A stretch of DNA of 64,000 bases, taken from assembly GCA_963678855.1 (NCBI GenBank), contig OY787448.1, forward strand, positions 930,001 through 994,000, written 5' to 3'. This stretch comes from F22 sp963678855. GTDB taxonomy: Bacteria; Bacteroidota; Bacteroidia; Bacteroidales; Bacteroidaceae. This document shows positions 9,786-17,913 of the stretch, one piece after another. Under the pieces are notes generated by a model that saw only the letters and a list, made by a program, of their open reading frames with translations, was not told the DNA's origin and did not search any database. The first letter of the stretch is position 1. Each line of letters starts with the position of its first letter. A program made the translations under genes and the position numbers.

Positions 9786-9799
9786 TTTAAGCTCTTAAA
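9786..9799 (-). promoter_or_regulatory. Inverted repeat placed like an operator before umuD
   Basis: TTTAAG-N2-CTTAAA is a perfect 6-bp inverted repeat 20 bp upstream of the umuD ATG and just downstream of the -7 box at 9808-9815, overlapping the expected transcript start. A repressor bound here would block initiation. Whether it is a LexA-type SOS box is inference. Confidence 0.4.
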
Positions 9800-9807
9800 T
9801 AACAGCA

Positions 9808-9815
9808 CAAATATA
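9808..9815 (-). promoter_or_regulatory. -7 box of umuDC
   Basis: Minus-strand TATATTTG fits TAnnTTTG and is 41 bp upstream of the umuD ATG. No good -33 TTTG is present at the right distance, as is common for regulated promoters. Confidence 0.5.
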
Positions 9816-9848
9816 GCAAAAAAGTAAGATATGTCACAGAAAATATCG

Positions 9849-9856
9849 TACCTTTG
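9849..9856 (+). promoter_or_regulatory. -7 box of the cca gene
   Basis: TACCTTTG on the + strand lies 73 bp before the cca ATG at 9930. It is divergent from the umuDC promoter with about 33 bp between the two -7 boxes, so upstream regions overlap. No clear -33 element is seen. Confidence 0.5.
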
Positions 9857-9929
9857 CAGCTCAAAAATGGGCAGGTAACATATTATCACATCTAACATCA
9901 ATCACCGCCCTACAATATATACGATTATT

Positions 9930-11372
9930 ATGATTCCATATAGCAAAAAAGCCGTTATGCCACACCTAAGCGCACCTATCTTTGGACACATACAACATGT
10001 GGCCGACGAACTAGGAATGCCTTGTTACGTGGTAGGCGGATATGTACGAGATATATTTTTAGAACGTCCATCCAAAGACATTGATGTCGTAGTGGTGGGT
10101 AGCGGCATTGAGATGGCGCAAAAACTAGCTAAGCATTTAGGCAAAGGGGTAAATCTGTCAGTTTTTAAGAACTTTGGCACAGCACAAATCAAATGGCATG
10201 GAGTAGAAGTGGAGTTTGTAGGTGCTCGTAAAGAGAGCTACAGCCACGATTCGCGCAAGCCTATCGTAGAAGATGGCACACTGGAGGACGACCAAAACCG
10301 ACGAGATTTCACTATCAATGCACTGGCTTTGTGTCTTAACAAAGACAAATTTGGCGAATTGATCGATTCTTTCGGCGGCATGCAAGATATGGAGGATGGC
10401 ATGATTCGCACTCCACTTGACCCAGATATCACCTTTAGTGATGACCCATTGCGTATGATGCGTTGTGTCCGTTTTGCGACTCAACTGAACTTCTGGATAG
10501 AAGACGAAACTTTCGAAGCACTTGAACGTAATAAAGAGCGACTAGAGATTATCTCTAAAGAACGCATTGCAGATGAGCTTAACAAAATGATGCTATCTCC
10601 TATCCCATCTAAAGGTTGGATAGAACTGGATAGAAGTGGACTTTTGCCTTATGTATGCCCTGAATTGGTCAATCTACAAGGTGTGGAGACGCGCAATGGC
10701 CGTGCGCACAAAGACAACTTCTACCATACCCTAGAAGTACTAGATAATATCTGTAGAGAAACAGACAACTTGTGGTTGCGCTGGGCGGCTCTATTACACG
10801 ATATTGGCAAACCAGCTACAAAACGTTGGGACAACAAGGCTGGTTGGACATTCCACAACCACAACTTCATTGGCGAAAAGATGATTCCTAAGATGTTTCG
10901 TCGTATGAAACTGCCTATGAACGAAAAGATGAAGTATGTACAAAAGCTAGTCAGCTTACATATGCGTCCTATTGTCATTGCTGATGACAAAGTGACTGAT
11001 AGCGCCGTACGTCGTTTGCTTTTTGAAGCGGGTGATGATATAGACGATTTAATGACACTTTGCGAGGCCGATATTACAAGCAAAAATAATGATAGAAAAC
11101 AACGTTTCCTTCAAAACTTCAAATTGGTACGTGAGAAACTAGTCGAACTAGAAGAGAGAGATCGTGTCAGAAATTTCCAACCTCCAGTAGATGGAGACGA
11201 GATTATGGCTACATTCGACTTGAAACCTTGCCGAGAAGTAGGTCAATTAAAGAGCTCTATTAAGGATGCTATCCTTGATGGGATCATTCCAAACGAGCAC
11301 GACGCAGCATTTGTGTACATGCTGGAGAAAGCCGATAGAATGGGACTCACCCCAGTAAAAGAAGGCAAATAA
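9930..11372 (+). CDS. cca: CCA tRNA nucleotidyltransferase with HD domain
   Basis: Adds or repairs the 3' CCA of tRNAs using CTP and ATP without a template. The 480-residue protein is a class II nucleotidyltransferase: CYVVGGYVRDIFLE (about residue 30), the metal-binding DxD in KDIDVVVVG (about 51), and NRRDFTINALAL (about 125), followed by a C-terminal HD phosphohydrolase domain with LLHDIGKPAT (about 289) and a distal H/D pair. The C-terminal HD domain is usual in Bacteroidetes members and may give 2',3'-cyclic phosphodiesterase or phosphatase activity, as in E. coli Cca. The first ATG is used; a Met at residue 10 is possible. Immediately downstream are four tRNA-Val genes that lack an encoded CCA, so this enzyme is required for their maturation. 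Confidence 0.94.
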   Translation: MIPYSKKAVMPHLSAPIFGHIQHVADELGMPCYVVGGYVRDIFLERPSKDIDVVVVGSGIEMAQKLAKHLGKGVNLSVFKNFGTAQIKWHGVEVEFVGARKESYSHDSRKPIVEDGTLEDDQNRRDFTINALALCLNKDKFGELIDSFGGMQDMEDGMIRTPLDPDITFSDDPLRMMRCVRFATQLNFWIEDETFEALERNKERLEIISKERIADELNKMMLSPIPSKGWIELDRSGLLPYVCPELVNLQGVETRNGRAHKDNFYHTLEVLDNICRETDNLWLRWAALLHDIGKPATKRWDNKAGWTFHNHNFIGEKMIPKMFRRMKLPMNEKMKYVQKLVSLHMRPIVIADDKVTDSAVRRLLFEAGDDIDDLMTLCEADITSKNNDRKQRFLQNFKLVREKLVELEERDRVRNFQPPVDGDEIMATFDLKPCREVGQLKSSIKDAILDGIIPNEHDAAFVYMLEKADRMGLTPVKEGK

Positions 11373-11423
11373 GGCTATTTTTGGCAAGAAAACGAAGAAA
11401 ATTAAAAAAAAGTAGACAAAAGA

Positions 11424-11455
11424 TTTGGCGCGTACAAATAAAAGCCCTACTTTTG
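11424..11455 (+). promoter_or_regulatory. Promoter of the tRNA-Val cluster
   Basis: -33 TTTG (11424-11427), a 20-bp spacer and -7 TACTTTTG (11448-11455). Initiation would fall near 11461, just before the first tRNA and at the start of the inverted repeat that brackets it. Confidence 0.7.
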
Positions 11456-11474
11456 CATCGCTTTTGAAAACAAA

Positions 11475-11549
11475 GGGCGTTTAGCTCAGCTGGTTTAGAG
11501 CATCTGCCTTACAAGCAGAGGGTCGGCGGTTCGAATCCGTCAACGCCCA
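11475..11549 (+). tRNA. tRNA-Val(UAC), copy 1
   Basis: A 75-nt cloverleaf: acceptor GGGCGTT/AACGCCC, D-arm GCTC..GAGC with GG in the loop, anticodon stem TCTGC/GCAGA with loop CTTACAA (anticodon TAC, valine), and T-arm GGCGG-TTCGAAT-CCGTC, discriminator A. CCA is not encoded. A perfect 14-bp inverted repeat flanks it (11461-11474 and 11562-11575). Confidence 0.96.
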
Positions 11550-11601
11550 CTCAAATAACTTTTTGTTTTCAAAAGTAACACGAAGCCAACCGGTACGTCT
11601 T

Positions 11602-11676
11602 GGGCGTTTAGCTCAGCTGGTTTAGAGCATCTGCCTTACAAGCAGAGGGTCGGCGGTTCGAATCCGTCAACGCCCA
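11602..11676 (+). tRNA. tRNA-Val(UAC), copy 2
   Basis: Identical in sequence to copy 1. The spacer before it is 52 bp. An imperfect inverted repeat (GGTACGTCTT at 11592-11601 and AAGACGTCACC at 11691-11701, one bulged base) brackets it. CCA is not encoded. Confidence 0.96.
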
Positions 11677-11713
11677 CTCAAAAATTATTCAAGACGTCAC
11701 CAACCGCGCATTC

Positions 11714-11788
11714 GGGCGTTTAGCTCAGCTGGTTTAGAGCATCTGCCTTACAAGCAGAGGGTCGGCGGTTCGAATCCGTCAACGCCCA
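11714..11788 (+). tRNA. tRNA-Val(UAC), copy 3
   Basis: Identical in sequence to copies 1 and 2, 37 bp after copy 2. No matching flanking repeat is evident. CCA is not encoded. Confidence 0.96.
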
Positions 11789-11853
11789 CTAAGTTTTCAT
11801 AGATGTAGTTAGTGTGTTTTTTATTTTACCGCACGACAGTGGTCGTGCATTTC

Positions 11854-11928
11854 GGGCGTTTAGCTCAGCTGGTTTAGAGCATCTGCCTTACAAGCAGAGG
11901 GTCGGCGGTTCGAATCCGTCAACGCCCA
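11854..11928 (+). tRNA. tRNA-Val(UAC), copy 4
   Basis: Identical in sequence to the other three. A 7-bp hairpin (GCACGAC-agtg-GTCGTGC, 11831-11848) sits just upstream of its acceptor stem. CCA is not encoded. A terminator follows at 11957-11993. Confidence 0.96.
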
Positions 11929-11956
11929 CACCGAATTTAGTAGTATTTTTTGTAGG

Positions 11957-11993
11957 AAAGCCCCCACAAAACTGTGGTTGGGCCTTTTTTTTT
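11957..11993 (+). terminator. Terminator of the tRNA-Val operon
   Basis: A GC-rich hairpin (AGCCCCCACA paired imperfectly with TGTGGTTGGGCCT) followed by a run of nine T's, 30 bp after the last tRNA. A classic Rho-independent terminator. Confidence 0.85.
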
Positions 11994-12032
11994 GTTTTTA
12001 AGCGCTTAATTCCCACTTTTTAGGGAGATTCA

Positions 12033-12064
12033 TTGGGTGTATTAAAAAGAAAGCATTATTTTTG
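12033..12064 (+). promoter_or_regulatory. Promoter of purB
   Basis: -33 TTGG (12033-12036), a 20-bp spacer and -7 TATTTTTG (12057-12064). The transcript would start near 12070, leaving a leader of about 115 nt before the purB ATG at 12188; no known riboswitch is recognisable in that leader. Confidence 0.6.
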
Positions 12065-12187
12065 CGGGTAGTAATACCATCATGCGACAGCATACGAGTT
12101 TATCCTGAAAGCATATAAGTAAACAACAAACGATTTTATATCAATAAGATAACCCAAACAAACATTTATTTAAAGAAGAGCGTTTTT

Positions 12188-13552
12188 ATGGAAGCCTTTG
12201 AACCATTACTAGCCGTATCTCCAATTGACGGTCGATATCAAAGTAAGACAGCCACTCTTGGCAAGTATTTCTCCGAAGCAGCCCTCGTACGAGGCCGAGT
12301 AATTGTAGAAGCAGAATATTTCGCTGCGCTTTGTGCAATTCCACTTCCCCAACTGAAAGATGTAGATCCACAAGCTGTAAAAGCTTTATGTGAATATGCA
12401 CACAATCTTCCGCTAGAGGATGTGAAGCATGTAAAAGAGATTGAGCGCGTGACTAATCACGACGTGAAAGCAGTAGAATATCTTATCAAAGAATATTTTG
12501 ACAAAGTTCCTAGCTTAACTCCATACAAAGAATTTATTCACTTCGGTTTGACTTCACAAGATATCAATAATACGGCTACGCCTATGTTGATGAAAGAAGC
12601 AATCGATGCAGTATACCTCCCACAGTTGAAAGAACTGATTGATTTCCTACGTGATCGCGCTACAGAATGGGCAAACATCCCAATGCTAGCTAAAACACAC
12701 GGTCAACCAGCCTCTCCTACTCGTCTTGGCAAGGAAGTATATGTCTTTGTATACAGACTAGAAGAAGAACTAAAGTTGCTAGAACACGTACCTGTTAAAG
12801 GTAAATTTGGTGGTGCAACAGGTAATTTAAATGCACACTTTGTAGCATACCCTACAATCAACTGGAAGCAATTTGCAGCAGATTTCTTGAATAATCACCT
12901 ACATATCGAACGTGAAAGCTTCACGACTCAGATTTCAAACTACGATAGCCTTGGTGCTATTCTAGACTGCATGAAGCGTATCAACACAATCATGATTGAT
13001 ATGAACCGCGACTTCTGGCAATATATCTCAATGGAGTACTTCAAGCAAAGGATTAAAGCAGGTGAAGTAGGTTCTAGTGCAATGCCACACAAGGTAAACC
13101 CAATCGACTTTGAAAATGCAGAAGGTAACCTAGGTGTTGCTAATGCTTTGCTAGAACACTTATCAGCTAAGCTTCCTATTTCACGTCTACAACGTGACCT
13201 GACTGACTCAACAGTATTGCGTAATCTTGGTGTACCATTCGGTCATATCACAATCGCTGTACAAAGTAGTTTGAAAGGACTTGGTAAGCTATTGCTAAAC
13301 GAAGAAGCTATCCGTGGCGATTTGGAAGGATGCTGGAGCGTTGTCGCTGAAGCTATTCAAACAATCCTACGTCGTGAAGGTTATCCAAACCCTTACGAGG
13401 CACTGAAAGCATTGACACGTACCAACGAAGGTATTAACGAACAAACAATTTCAACATTTATCGATACCCTAAACGTACCAGAAGCAATCAAGGATGAATT
13501 GAAACAAATTTCTCCTTATACGTATACTGGTATCGATCAAATGAACAATTAA
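12188..13552 (+). CDS. purB: Adenylosuccinate lyase
   Basis: Catalyses two fumarate-releasing steps of purine synthesis: SAICAR to AICAR and adenylosuccinate to AMP. At 454 residues it matches the E. coli-type enzyme (456). The signature SSAMPHKVNPIDFENAEGN of the fumarase/aspartase superfamily (flexible loop with the catalytic Ser) is near residue 297; the catalytic His region is KTHGQPASPTRLGKE (about residue 171) and the N-terminal block is LLAVSPIDGRYQSKT. It has its own promoter; the next gene begins 110 bp downstream with a structured leader. The assignment is firm. Confidence 0.96.
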   Translation: MEAFEPLLAVSPIDGRYQSKTATLGKYFSEAALVRGRVIVEAEYFAALCAIPLPQLKDVDPQAVKALCEYAHNLPLEDVKHVKEIERVTNHDVKAVEYLIKEYFDKVPSLTPYKEFIHFGLTSQDINNTATPMLMKEAIDAVYLPQLKELIDFLRDRATEWANIPMLAKTHGQPASPTRLGKEVYVFVYRLEEELKLLEHVPVKGKFGGATGNLNAHFVAYPTINWKQFAADFLNNHLHIERESFTTQISNYDSLGAILDCMKRINTIMIDMNRDFWQYISMEYFKQRIKAGEVGSSAMPHKVNPIDFENAEGNLGVANALLEHLSAKLPISRLQRDLTDSTVLRNLGVPFGHITIAVQSSLKGLGKLLLNEEAIRGDLEGCWSVVAEAIQTILRREGYPNPYEALKALTRTNEGINEQTISTFIDTLNVPEAIKDELKQISPYTYTGIDQMNN

Positions 13553-13595
13553 TATTAACTAGTAATTTTAAACCAATAGGACGAAACTCAACGAA

Positions 13596-13619
13596 AGTGA
13601 ATGAGGCCGTGAGGCTTCA
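13596..13619 (+). other. Hairpin in the leader of the pseudouridine synthase gene
   Basis: GTGAA...TTCAC (5 bp) encloses GCC-GTGA-GGC, with a 4-nt bulge on one side. It lies 43 bp before the ATG at 13663. Function is unknown; it could affect translation or mRNA stability. Confidence 0.3.
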
Positions 13620-13662
13620 CTGCAAATCAGGAGTAAGTACTAAACCTCAAAACCCAGAAAAA

Positions 13663-15123
13663 ATGACTGAAAACGAAAAGTGGCAGAACGAATCTAATAA
13701 TGAAGAGCGTACTAGCCAAGAAGGAACAAGAGAAAGAAGTTATGAGCGTGTAGATACGCAACGTAACTATCGCCCACGTTACAACAACTACAACGACGAA
13801 AACGGAGAAAGACCACAACGCAGTAGTTACCGCCCACGCTATAACAGCTATGGCGAAGAAGGTGGTGAGCGCGGAGAGCGTCCACAACGCAGCTACCGCA
13901 GTTATGACCGTGAAGGTGGAGACAACCAACGTGGTGGCTACCGTCCACGCTACAACAATGATCGCGGTGGTAATGATGACAACCGTGGCGGATACAACCG
14001 TGGCGGGTACAACCGTGGTGGAGGTGGTTACAACCGTGACAATCGCGGTGGTAATGACTATAACAATAATCGTAGTGGTGGCGAATACCGTCCACGTTAT
14101 AACAACTATCGTAACAACGACGAGCAAGGACAACAAAGTGGATACCGCCCACGCTACAACAACTATCGTAACAACGATGAGCAAGGTGGCGAGAACGAAT
14201 ACCGCCCACGTTACAACGAGTACCGCGGAAATGACCGTGGTGGAGACCGTGGTGGATATCGTCCCCGCAATAATGGTGGCCGTCCTTCTTACAACAATAA
14301 CCGTCGCCCAGGTGGCCCAAACCCTTACAACAACCGTCGTCCACAAAATGATCGTTACTCTAACGAAGGTAAGGAAATCCGCTACTCAGAAGCAGCTCAC
14401 GATCCAAACGAAGAATTGCGTTTGAACAAGTTCTTGGCAAATGCTGGTGTTTGCTCACGTCGTGAAGCAGATGAGTATATCCAAGCTGGTGTAGTATCTG
14501 TAAACGGCGAAGCTGTTACAGAACTAGGTACAAAGGTGAAGCGTAGCGATGAAGTGAAGTTCCACGATGAAGTAGTTAGCATCGAGCGTAAGATTTATGT
14601 ACTATTGAACAAGCCAAAGGATACAGTAACTACAGTTGACGATCCTCAAGAACGTAAGACTGTTCTTGACCTAGTGAAGGGTGCTTGTGAAGAGCGCATC
14701 TACCCTGTAGGTCGTTTGGACCGCAACACTACTGGTGTATTGTTGTTGACAAATGATGGCGATATGGCTTCTAAGCTAACTCATCCTAAATTCTTGAAGA
14801 AGAAGATTTATCACGTATATACAGATAAATCAGTGACTCAAGCAGATATGGATAAGATTGCAGCTGGCATAGAGCTTGATGATGGAGTTATCCAACCAGA
14901 TGGTTTGAACTATGTAGGTGAAAAGAGAAACCAAGTAGGTATCGAAATTCACTCAGGAAAAAATCGTATCGTACGTCGTATCTTCGAAAGCCTAGGTTAC
15001 CGTGTAACTAAGCTAGACCGCGTATTGTTCGCAGGTTTGACTAAGAAAGGTCTTCGTCGTGGCGACTGGAGATTCCTTAACGAGAAGGAAGTGAACTTCC
15101 TACGTATGGGATCATTTGAATAA
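13663..15123 (+). CDS. rRNA pseudouridine synthase (RluB/RsuA family) with RG/Y/N-rich N-terminus
   Basis: 486 residues from MTENEKWQNE; the longer reading from 13597 lacks homology and includes a leader hairpin. Residues ~30-235 are a low-complexity domain rich in Arg, Gly, Tyr and Asn with six RPRYN motifs (residues 37, 57, 94, 143, 162, 181) and one RPRN (200). An S4 RNA-binding domain follows (LRLNKFLANAGVCSRREADE, about 252), then the RsuA/RluB catalytic domain with GRLDRNTTGVLLLTNDGD, in which Asp353 is the predicted nucleophile. The family modifies uridines in rRNA; RluB acts on 23S helix 80. The disordered tail is common in Bacteroidetes members and probably adds nonspecific RNA binding (inference). 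The repeats make long antisense and +1 frames that are artefacts. Confidence 0.92.
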   Translation: MTENEKWQNESNNEERTSQEGTRERSYERVDTQRNYRPRYNNYNDENGERPQRSSYRPRYNSYGEEGGERGERPQRSYRSYDREGGDNQRGGYRPRYNNDRGGNDDNRGGYNRGGYNRGGGGYNRDNRGGNDYNNNRSGGEYRPRYNNYRNNDEQGQQSGYRPRYNNYRNNDEQGGENEYRPRYNEYRGNDRGGDRGGYRPRNNGGRPSYNNNRRPGGPNPYNNRRPQNDRYSNEGKEIRYSEAAHDPNEELRLNKFLANAGVCSRREADEYIQAGVVSVNGEAVTELGTKVKRSDEVKFHDEVVSIERKIYVLLNKPKDTVTTVDDPQERKTVLDLVKGACEERIYPVGRLDRNTTGVLLLTNDGDMASKLTHPKFLKKKIYHVYTDKSVTQADMDKIAAGIELDDGVIQPDGLNYVGEKRNQVGIEIHSGKNRIVRRIFESLGYRVTKLDRVLFAGLTKKGLRRGDWRFLNEKEVNFLRMGSFE

Positions 15124-15153
15124 ATAAGAACCCAAGTATAGTTCGAAATATCG

Positions 15154-15187
15154 ATGACTTCAACTGTTTTATTACGGTTGAAGTCAT
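15154..15187 (+). terminator. Hairpin between the pseudouridine synthase gene and asnS
   Basis: A perfect 11-bp inverted repeat (ATGACTTCAAC / GTTGAAGTCAT) with a 12-nt loop, 30 bp after the upstream stop. It lacks a strong T-run, so termination may be partial and asnS may be partly read through. Confidence 0.6.
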
Positions 15188-15229
15188 TCGAGTTCAATCG
15201 AATATACATATATATAATTTGAAGTAACA

Positions 15230-16633
15230 ATGGAAAAGATCAAAAGAACAAAGGTCTCTGACCTCCTAAAATCACAGGAGTTCGGTGCAATGGTCAACTC
15301 TAGAGGTTGGGTACGCACGCGACGTGGAAACAAGACAGTACAGTTTGTAGCGCTTAATGACGGGTCTACAATTAATAATGTGCAAATTGTTATTGACGTA
15401 GAGAACTTTGATGAAGAAGAGCTTAAACGTATCAAGACAGGTGCTTGTATCAGTGTGAACGGTATTTTGGCTGAATCACAAGGAAAGAATCAAGCATCGG
15501 AAATTCAAGCTCGCAAGATCGAAATCTTGGGTGATGCAGATGATAAGTATCCTTTGCAAAAGAAAGGACACACCATGGAGTTCTTGCGTGATATCGCACA
15601 CTTGCGTCCACGTACTAACACATTTGGTGCTATCTTCCGTATCCGTCACCACATGGCACAAGCTATCCACCGTTTCTTCCATGAAAAGGAATTTTACTAT
15701 TTCCACGCTCCACTAATCACAGCATCCGACTGTGAAGGTGCAGGTCAAATGTTCCAAGTGACTACAATGAACTTGTATGACTTGAAGAAAGACGAGGAAG
15801 GTCAGATTCGTTATGACCAAGATTTCTTTGGCAAGCAAGCTAGCTTGACTGTATCTGGTCAACTAGAAGCAGAACTGGCAGCTATGTCTATGGGTGCTTG
15901 TTATACTTTCGGTCCTACTTTCCGTGCCGAAAACTCAAACACGCCTCGTCACTTGGCTGAATTCTGGATGATTGAGCCTGAAGTGGCTTTCATCGAGATT
16001 GAAGAAAACATGGATCTTGCAGAAGAGTTTATCAAGTATTGTCTACAATGGGCGCTTGACAACTGTATGGAAGATATTGAATTCTTGAACAAGATGTTCG
16101 ACAAAGAATTGATTGAGCGCATTCGTTTCGTCCTTGCAAACGACTTCAAGCGCCTTACTTATACAGAAGGTATTGAGATTTTGGAAAAAGCTGTTGCTGA
16201 TGGCGTGAAGTTTGAATTCCCTGTATTCTGGGGTGCTGACTTGTCTTCAGAGCACGAGCGTTATTTGGTGGAAGACCATTTCAAGCGCCCTGTTATCTTG
16301 ACAGACTATCCTAAGGAAATCAAGTCCTTCTACATGAAGCAGAACGACGACGGTAAGACTGTACGTGCTATGGACGTATTGTTCCCAAAGATTGGAGAGA
16401 TCATCGGTGGTTCTCAGCGTGAGGAAGATCTAGAAAAACTAGAAACACGTGCTGCAGAAATGGATGTACCTACTAAGGACATCTGGTGGTATCTTGATAC
16501 ACGTCGTTGGGGAACAGCTCCTCACTCAGGTTTCGGCCTTGGTTTCGAGCGTCTTCTTCTTTTTGTGACTGGTATGACAAACATCCGCGACGTCATTCCT
16601 TTCCCAAGAACGCCTCGTAACTGCGAGTTTTAA
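15230..16633 (+). CDS. asnS: Asparaginyl-tRNA synthetase
   Basis: Charges tRNA-Asn with asparagine. The 467-residue length equals that of E. coli AsnS (466). An N-terminal OB-fold anticodon-binding domain (GWVRTRRGNKTVQFVALNDGS) precedes the class II catalytic core with motif 2 (FGPTFRAENSNTPRHLAEFWMIEPE) and motif 3 (GFGLGFERLLLFVTGMTNIRD). The absence of a GAD-like insertion and the HLAEFWMIEPE block favour AsnRS over AspRS. hflX follows 38 bp downstream in the same direction and may be co-transcribed. Confidence 0.96.
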   Translation: MEKIKRTKVSDLLKSQEFGAMVNSRGWVRTRRGNKTVQFVALNDGSTINNVQIVIDVENFDEEELKRIKTGACISVNGILAESQGKNQASEIQARKIEILGDADDKYPLQKKGHTMEFLRDIAHLRPRTNTFGAIFRIRHHMAQAIHRFFHEKEFYYFHAPLITASDCEGAGQMFQVTTMNLYDLKKDEEGQIRYDQDFFGKQASLTVSGQLEAELAAMSMGACYTFGPTFRAENSNTPRHLAEFWMIEPEVAFIEIEENMDLAEEFIKYCLQWALDNCMEDIEFLNKMFDKELIERIRFVLANDFKRLTYTEGIEILEKAVADGVKFEFPVFWGADLSSEHERYLVEDHFKRPVILTDYPKEIKSFYMKQNDDGKTVRAMDVLFPKIGEIIGGSQREEDLEKLETRAAEMDVPTKDIWWYLDTRRWGTAPHSGFGLGFERLLLFVTGMTNIRDVIPFPRTPRNCEF

Positions 16634-16671
16634 TATTAAAGCACGAGCTTGACTCGTGACATATTGAATAT

Positions 16672-17913
16672 ATGAAAGAATTTATCCTGTCTGAGACAGA
16701 AACTGAGAAAGCGGTCCTCGTGGCCATTATTACTCAAAAACAGGATGAGCGTACGACCAACGAGTACCTAGACGAATTGGCGTTTTTGGCCGATACGGCA
16801 GGTGCTCGTGTGGTGAAGCGTTACACCCAACGTATGGAACGTCCACATGCCGTTACTTATGTAGGCAAGGGTAAACTGGAAGAAATACGTGCCTATGTTA
16901 CCGAGAATGAGATCGGTATGGTCATCTTTGACGATGAACTATCAGCTAAGCAAATTCGTACACTGGAAGAAACACTTAAAGTGAAGATCCTAGACCGTAC
17001 ATCGCTTATCTTAGATATCTTCGCCATGCGTGCCCAAACGGCTCATGCCAAGACTCAAGTAGAGCTAGCACAATATAAATATATGCTACCTCGACTGACT
17101 GGTCTTTGGACTCACTTGGAACGTCAAGGTGGTGGTGGTGGTAGCGCTAAAGGTGGTAGTGTGGGTCTTCGTGGTCCTGGGGAAACTCAGCTCGAAATGG
17201 ACCGTCGTATCATCTTAAAGCGTATGTCGCTCCTTAAGAATCAACTTAAAGACATTGCTAAGCAAAAGGCGACTCAACGCAAAAACCGTGGTCGCATGAT
17301 TCGTGCAGCTCTTGTAGGATATACCAATGTTGGTAAATCAACAACAATGAACCTACTATCTAAAAGTGAAGTATTTGCAGAAAACAAACTCTTTGCGACG
17401 CTAGATACTACAGTACGAAAAGTCATTATCGGCAATTTGCCTTTCTTGCTTTCTGATACCGTAGGATTTATCCGTAAACTGCCTACCGACTTGGTGGAGA
17501 GTTTTAAGAGTACTTTGGACGAAGTGAATGAAGCAGATTTGTTGATTCACGTGGTAGATATCTCTCACCCTACATTTGAAGATCAAATTGAGGTTGTCAA
17601 CCGTACAATCGCTGAACTTGGTGCAGCAGACAAGCCTATGTTAATGCTCTTTAACAAGATTGATGCGTATGAGCATGTTCCCAAAGAGGAAGATGACTTG
17701 ACGCCAAAAACTAAAGAAAACATTACGCTAGAAGAGTTGAAAGAGACTTGGATGGCGAAGATGGACCAAAACTGCTTGTTTATTTCGGCGAGAGAACGCC
17801 AAAATATTGAATACATGAAAGAGGTGATTTATAACCGAGTTAAAGAACTACATGTTCAACGATTCCCTTATAACGACTTCCTATTTCAGACTTATGAAGA
17901 ATTAGAAGAATGA
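16672..17913 (+). CDS. hflX: Ribosome-associated GTPase HflX
   Basis: A 413-residue GTPase that binds the 50S subunit and splits stalled or heat-stressed ribosomes in E. coli. The N-terminal HflX domain is followed by the glycine-rich linker GGGGGSAKGGSVGLRGPGE (about residue 155) and the G domain: G1 GYTNVGKSTT (about 218), G3 DTVGFIRKLP and G4 FNKIDA. The C-terminus LHVQRFPYNDFLFQTYEELEE is short. Its stop codon overlaps the ATG of the DUF4954 gene (ATGA), so the two are translationally coupled. It lies in a packed + strand cluster that continues to 25195. Confidence 0.95.
   Translation: MKEFILSETETEKAVLVAIITQKQDERTTNEYLDELAFLADTAGARVVKRYTQRMERPHAVTYVGKGKLEEIRAYVTENEIGMVIFDDELSAKQIRTLEETLKVKILDRTSLILDIFAMRAQTAHAKTQVELAQYKYMLPRLTGLWTHLERQGGGGGSAKGGSVGLRGPGETQLEMDRRIILKRMSLLKNQLKDIAKQKATQRKNRGRMIRAALVGYTNVGKSTTMNLLSKSEVFAENKLFATLDTTVRKVIIGNLPFLLSDTVGFIRKLPTDLVESFKSTLDEVNEADLLIHVVDISHPTFEDQIEVVNRTIAELGAADKPMLMLFNKIDAYEHVPKEEDDLTPKTKENITLEELKETWMAKMDQNCLFISARERQNIEYMKEVIYNRVKELHVQRFPYNDFLFQTYEELEE

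Noticed and set aside
9767..9901. Longer N-terminus of UmuD
   Set aside because: The extension is hydrophobic, has no UmuD homology and crosses the promoter and operator-like dyad.
11814..12023. A 69-residue frame through the fourth tRNA gene
   Set aside because: It is the tRNA-Val sequence read in a protein frame (the SSAGLEHLPYKQRVGGSNPS pattern is typical of translated tRNA).
13627..14425. Long antisense and +1 frames over the RG/Y-rich region
   Set aside because: They are strings of V/T/I or H/C/G produced by reading the repeats of the pseudouridine synthase out of frame; no homology or start signals.
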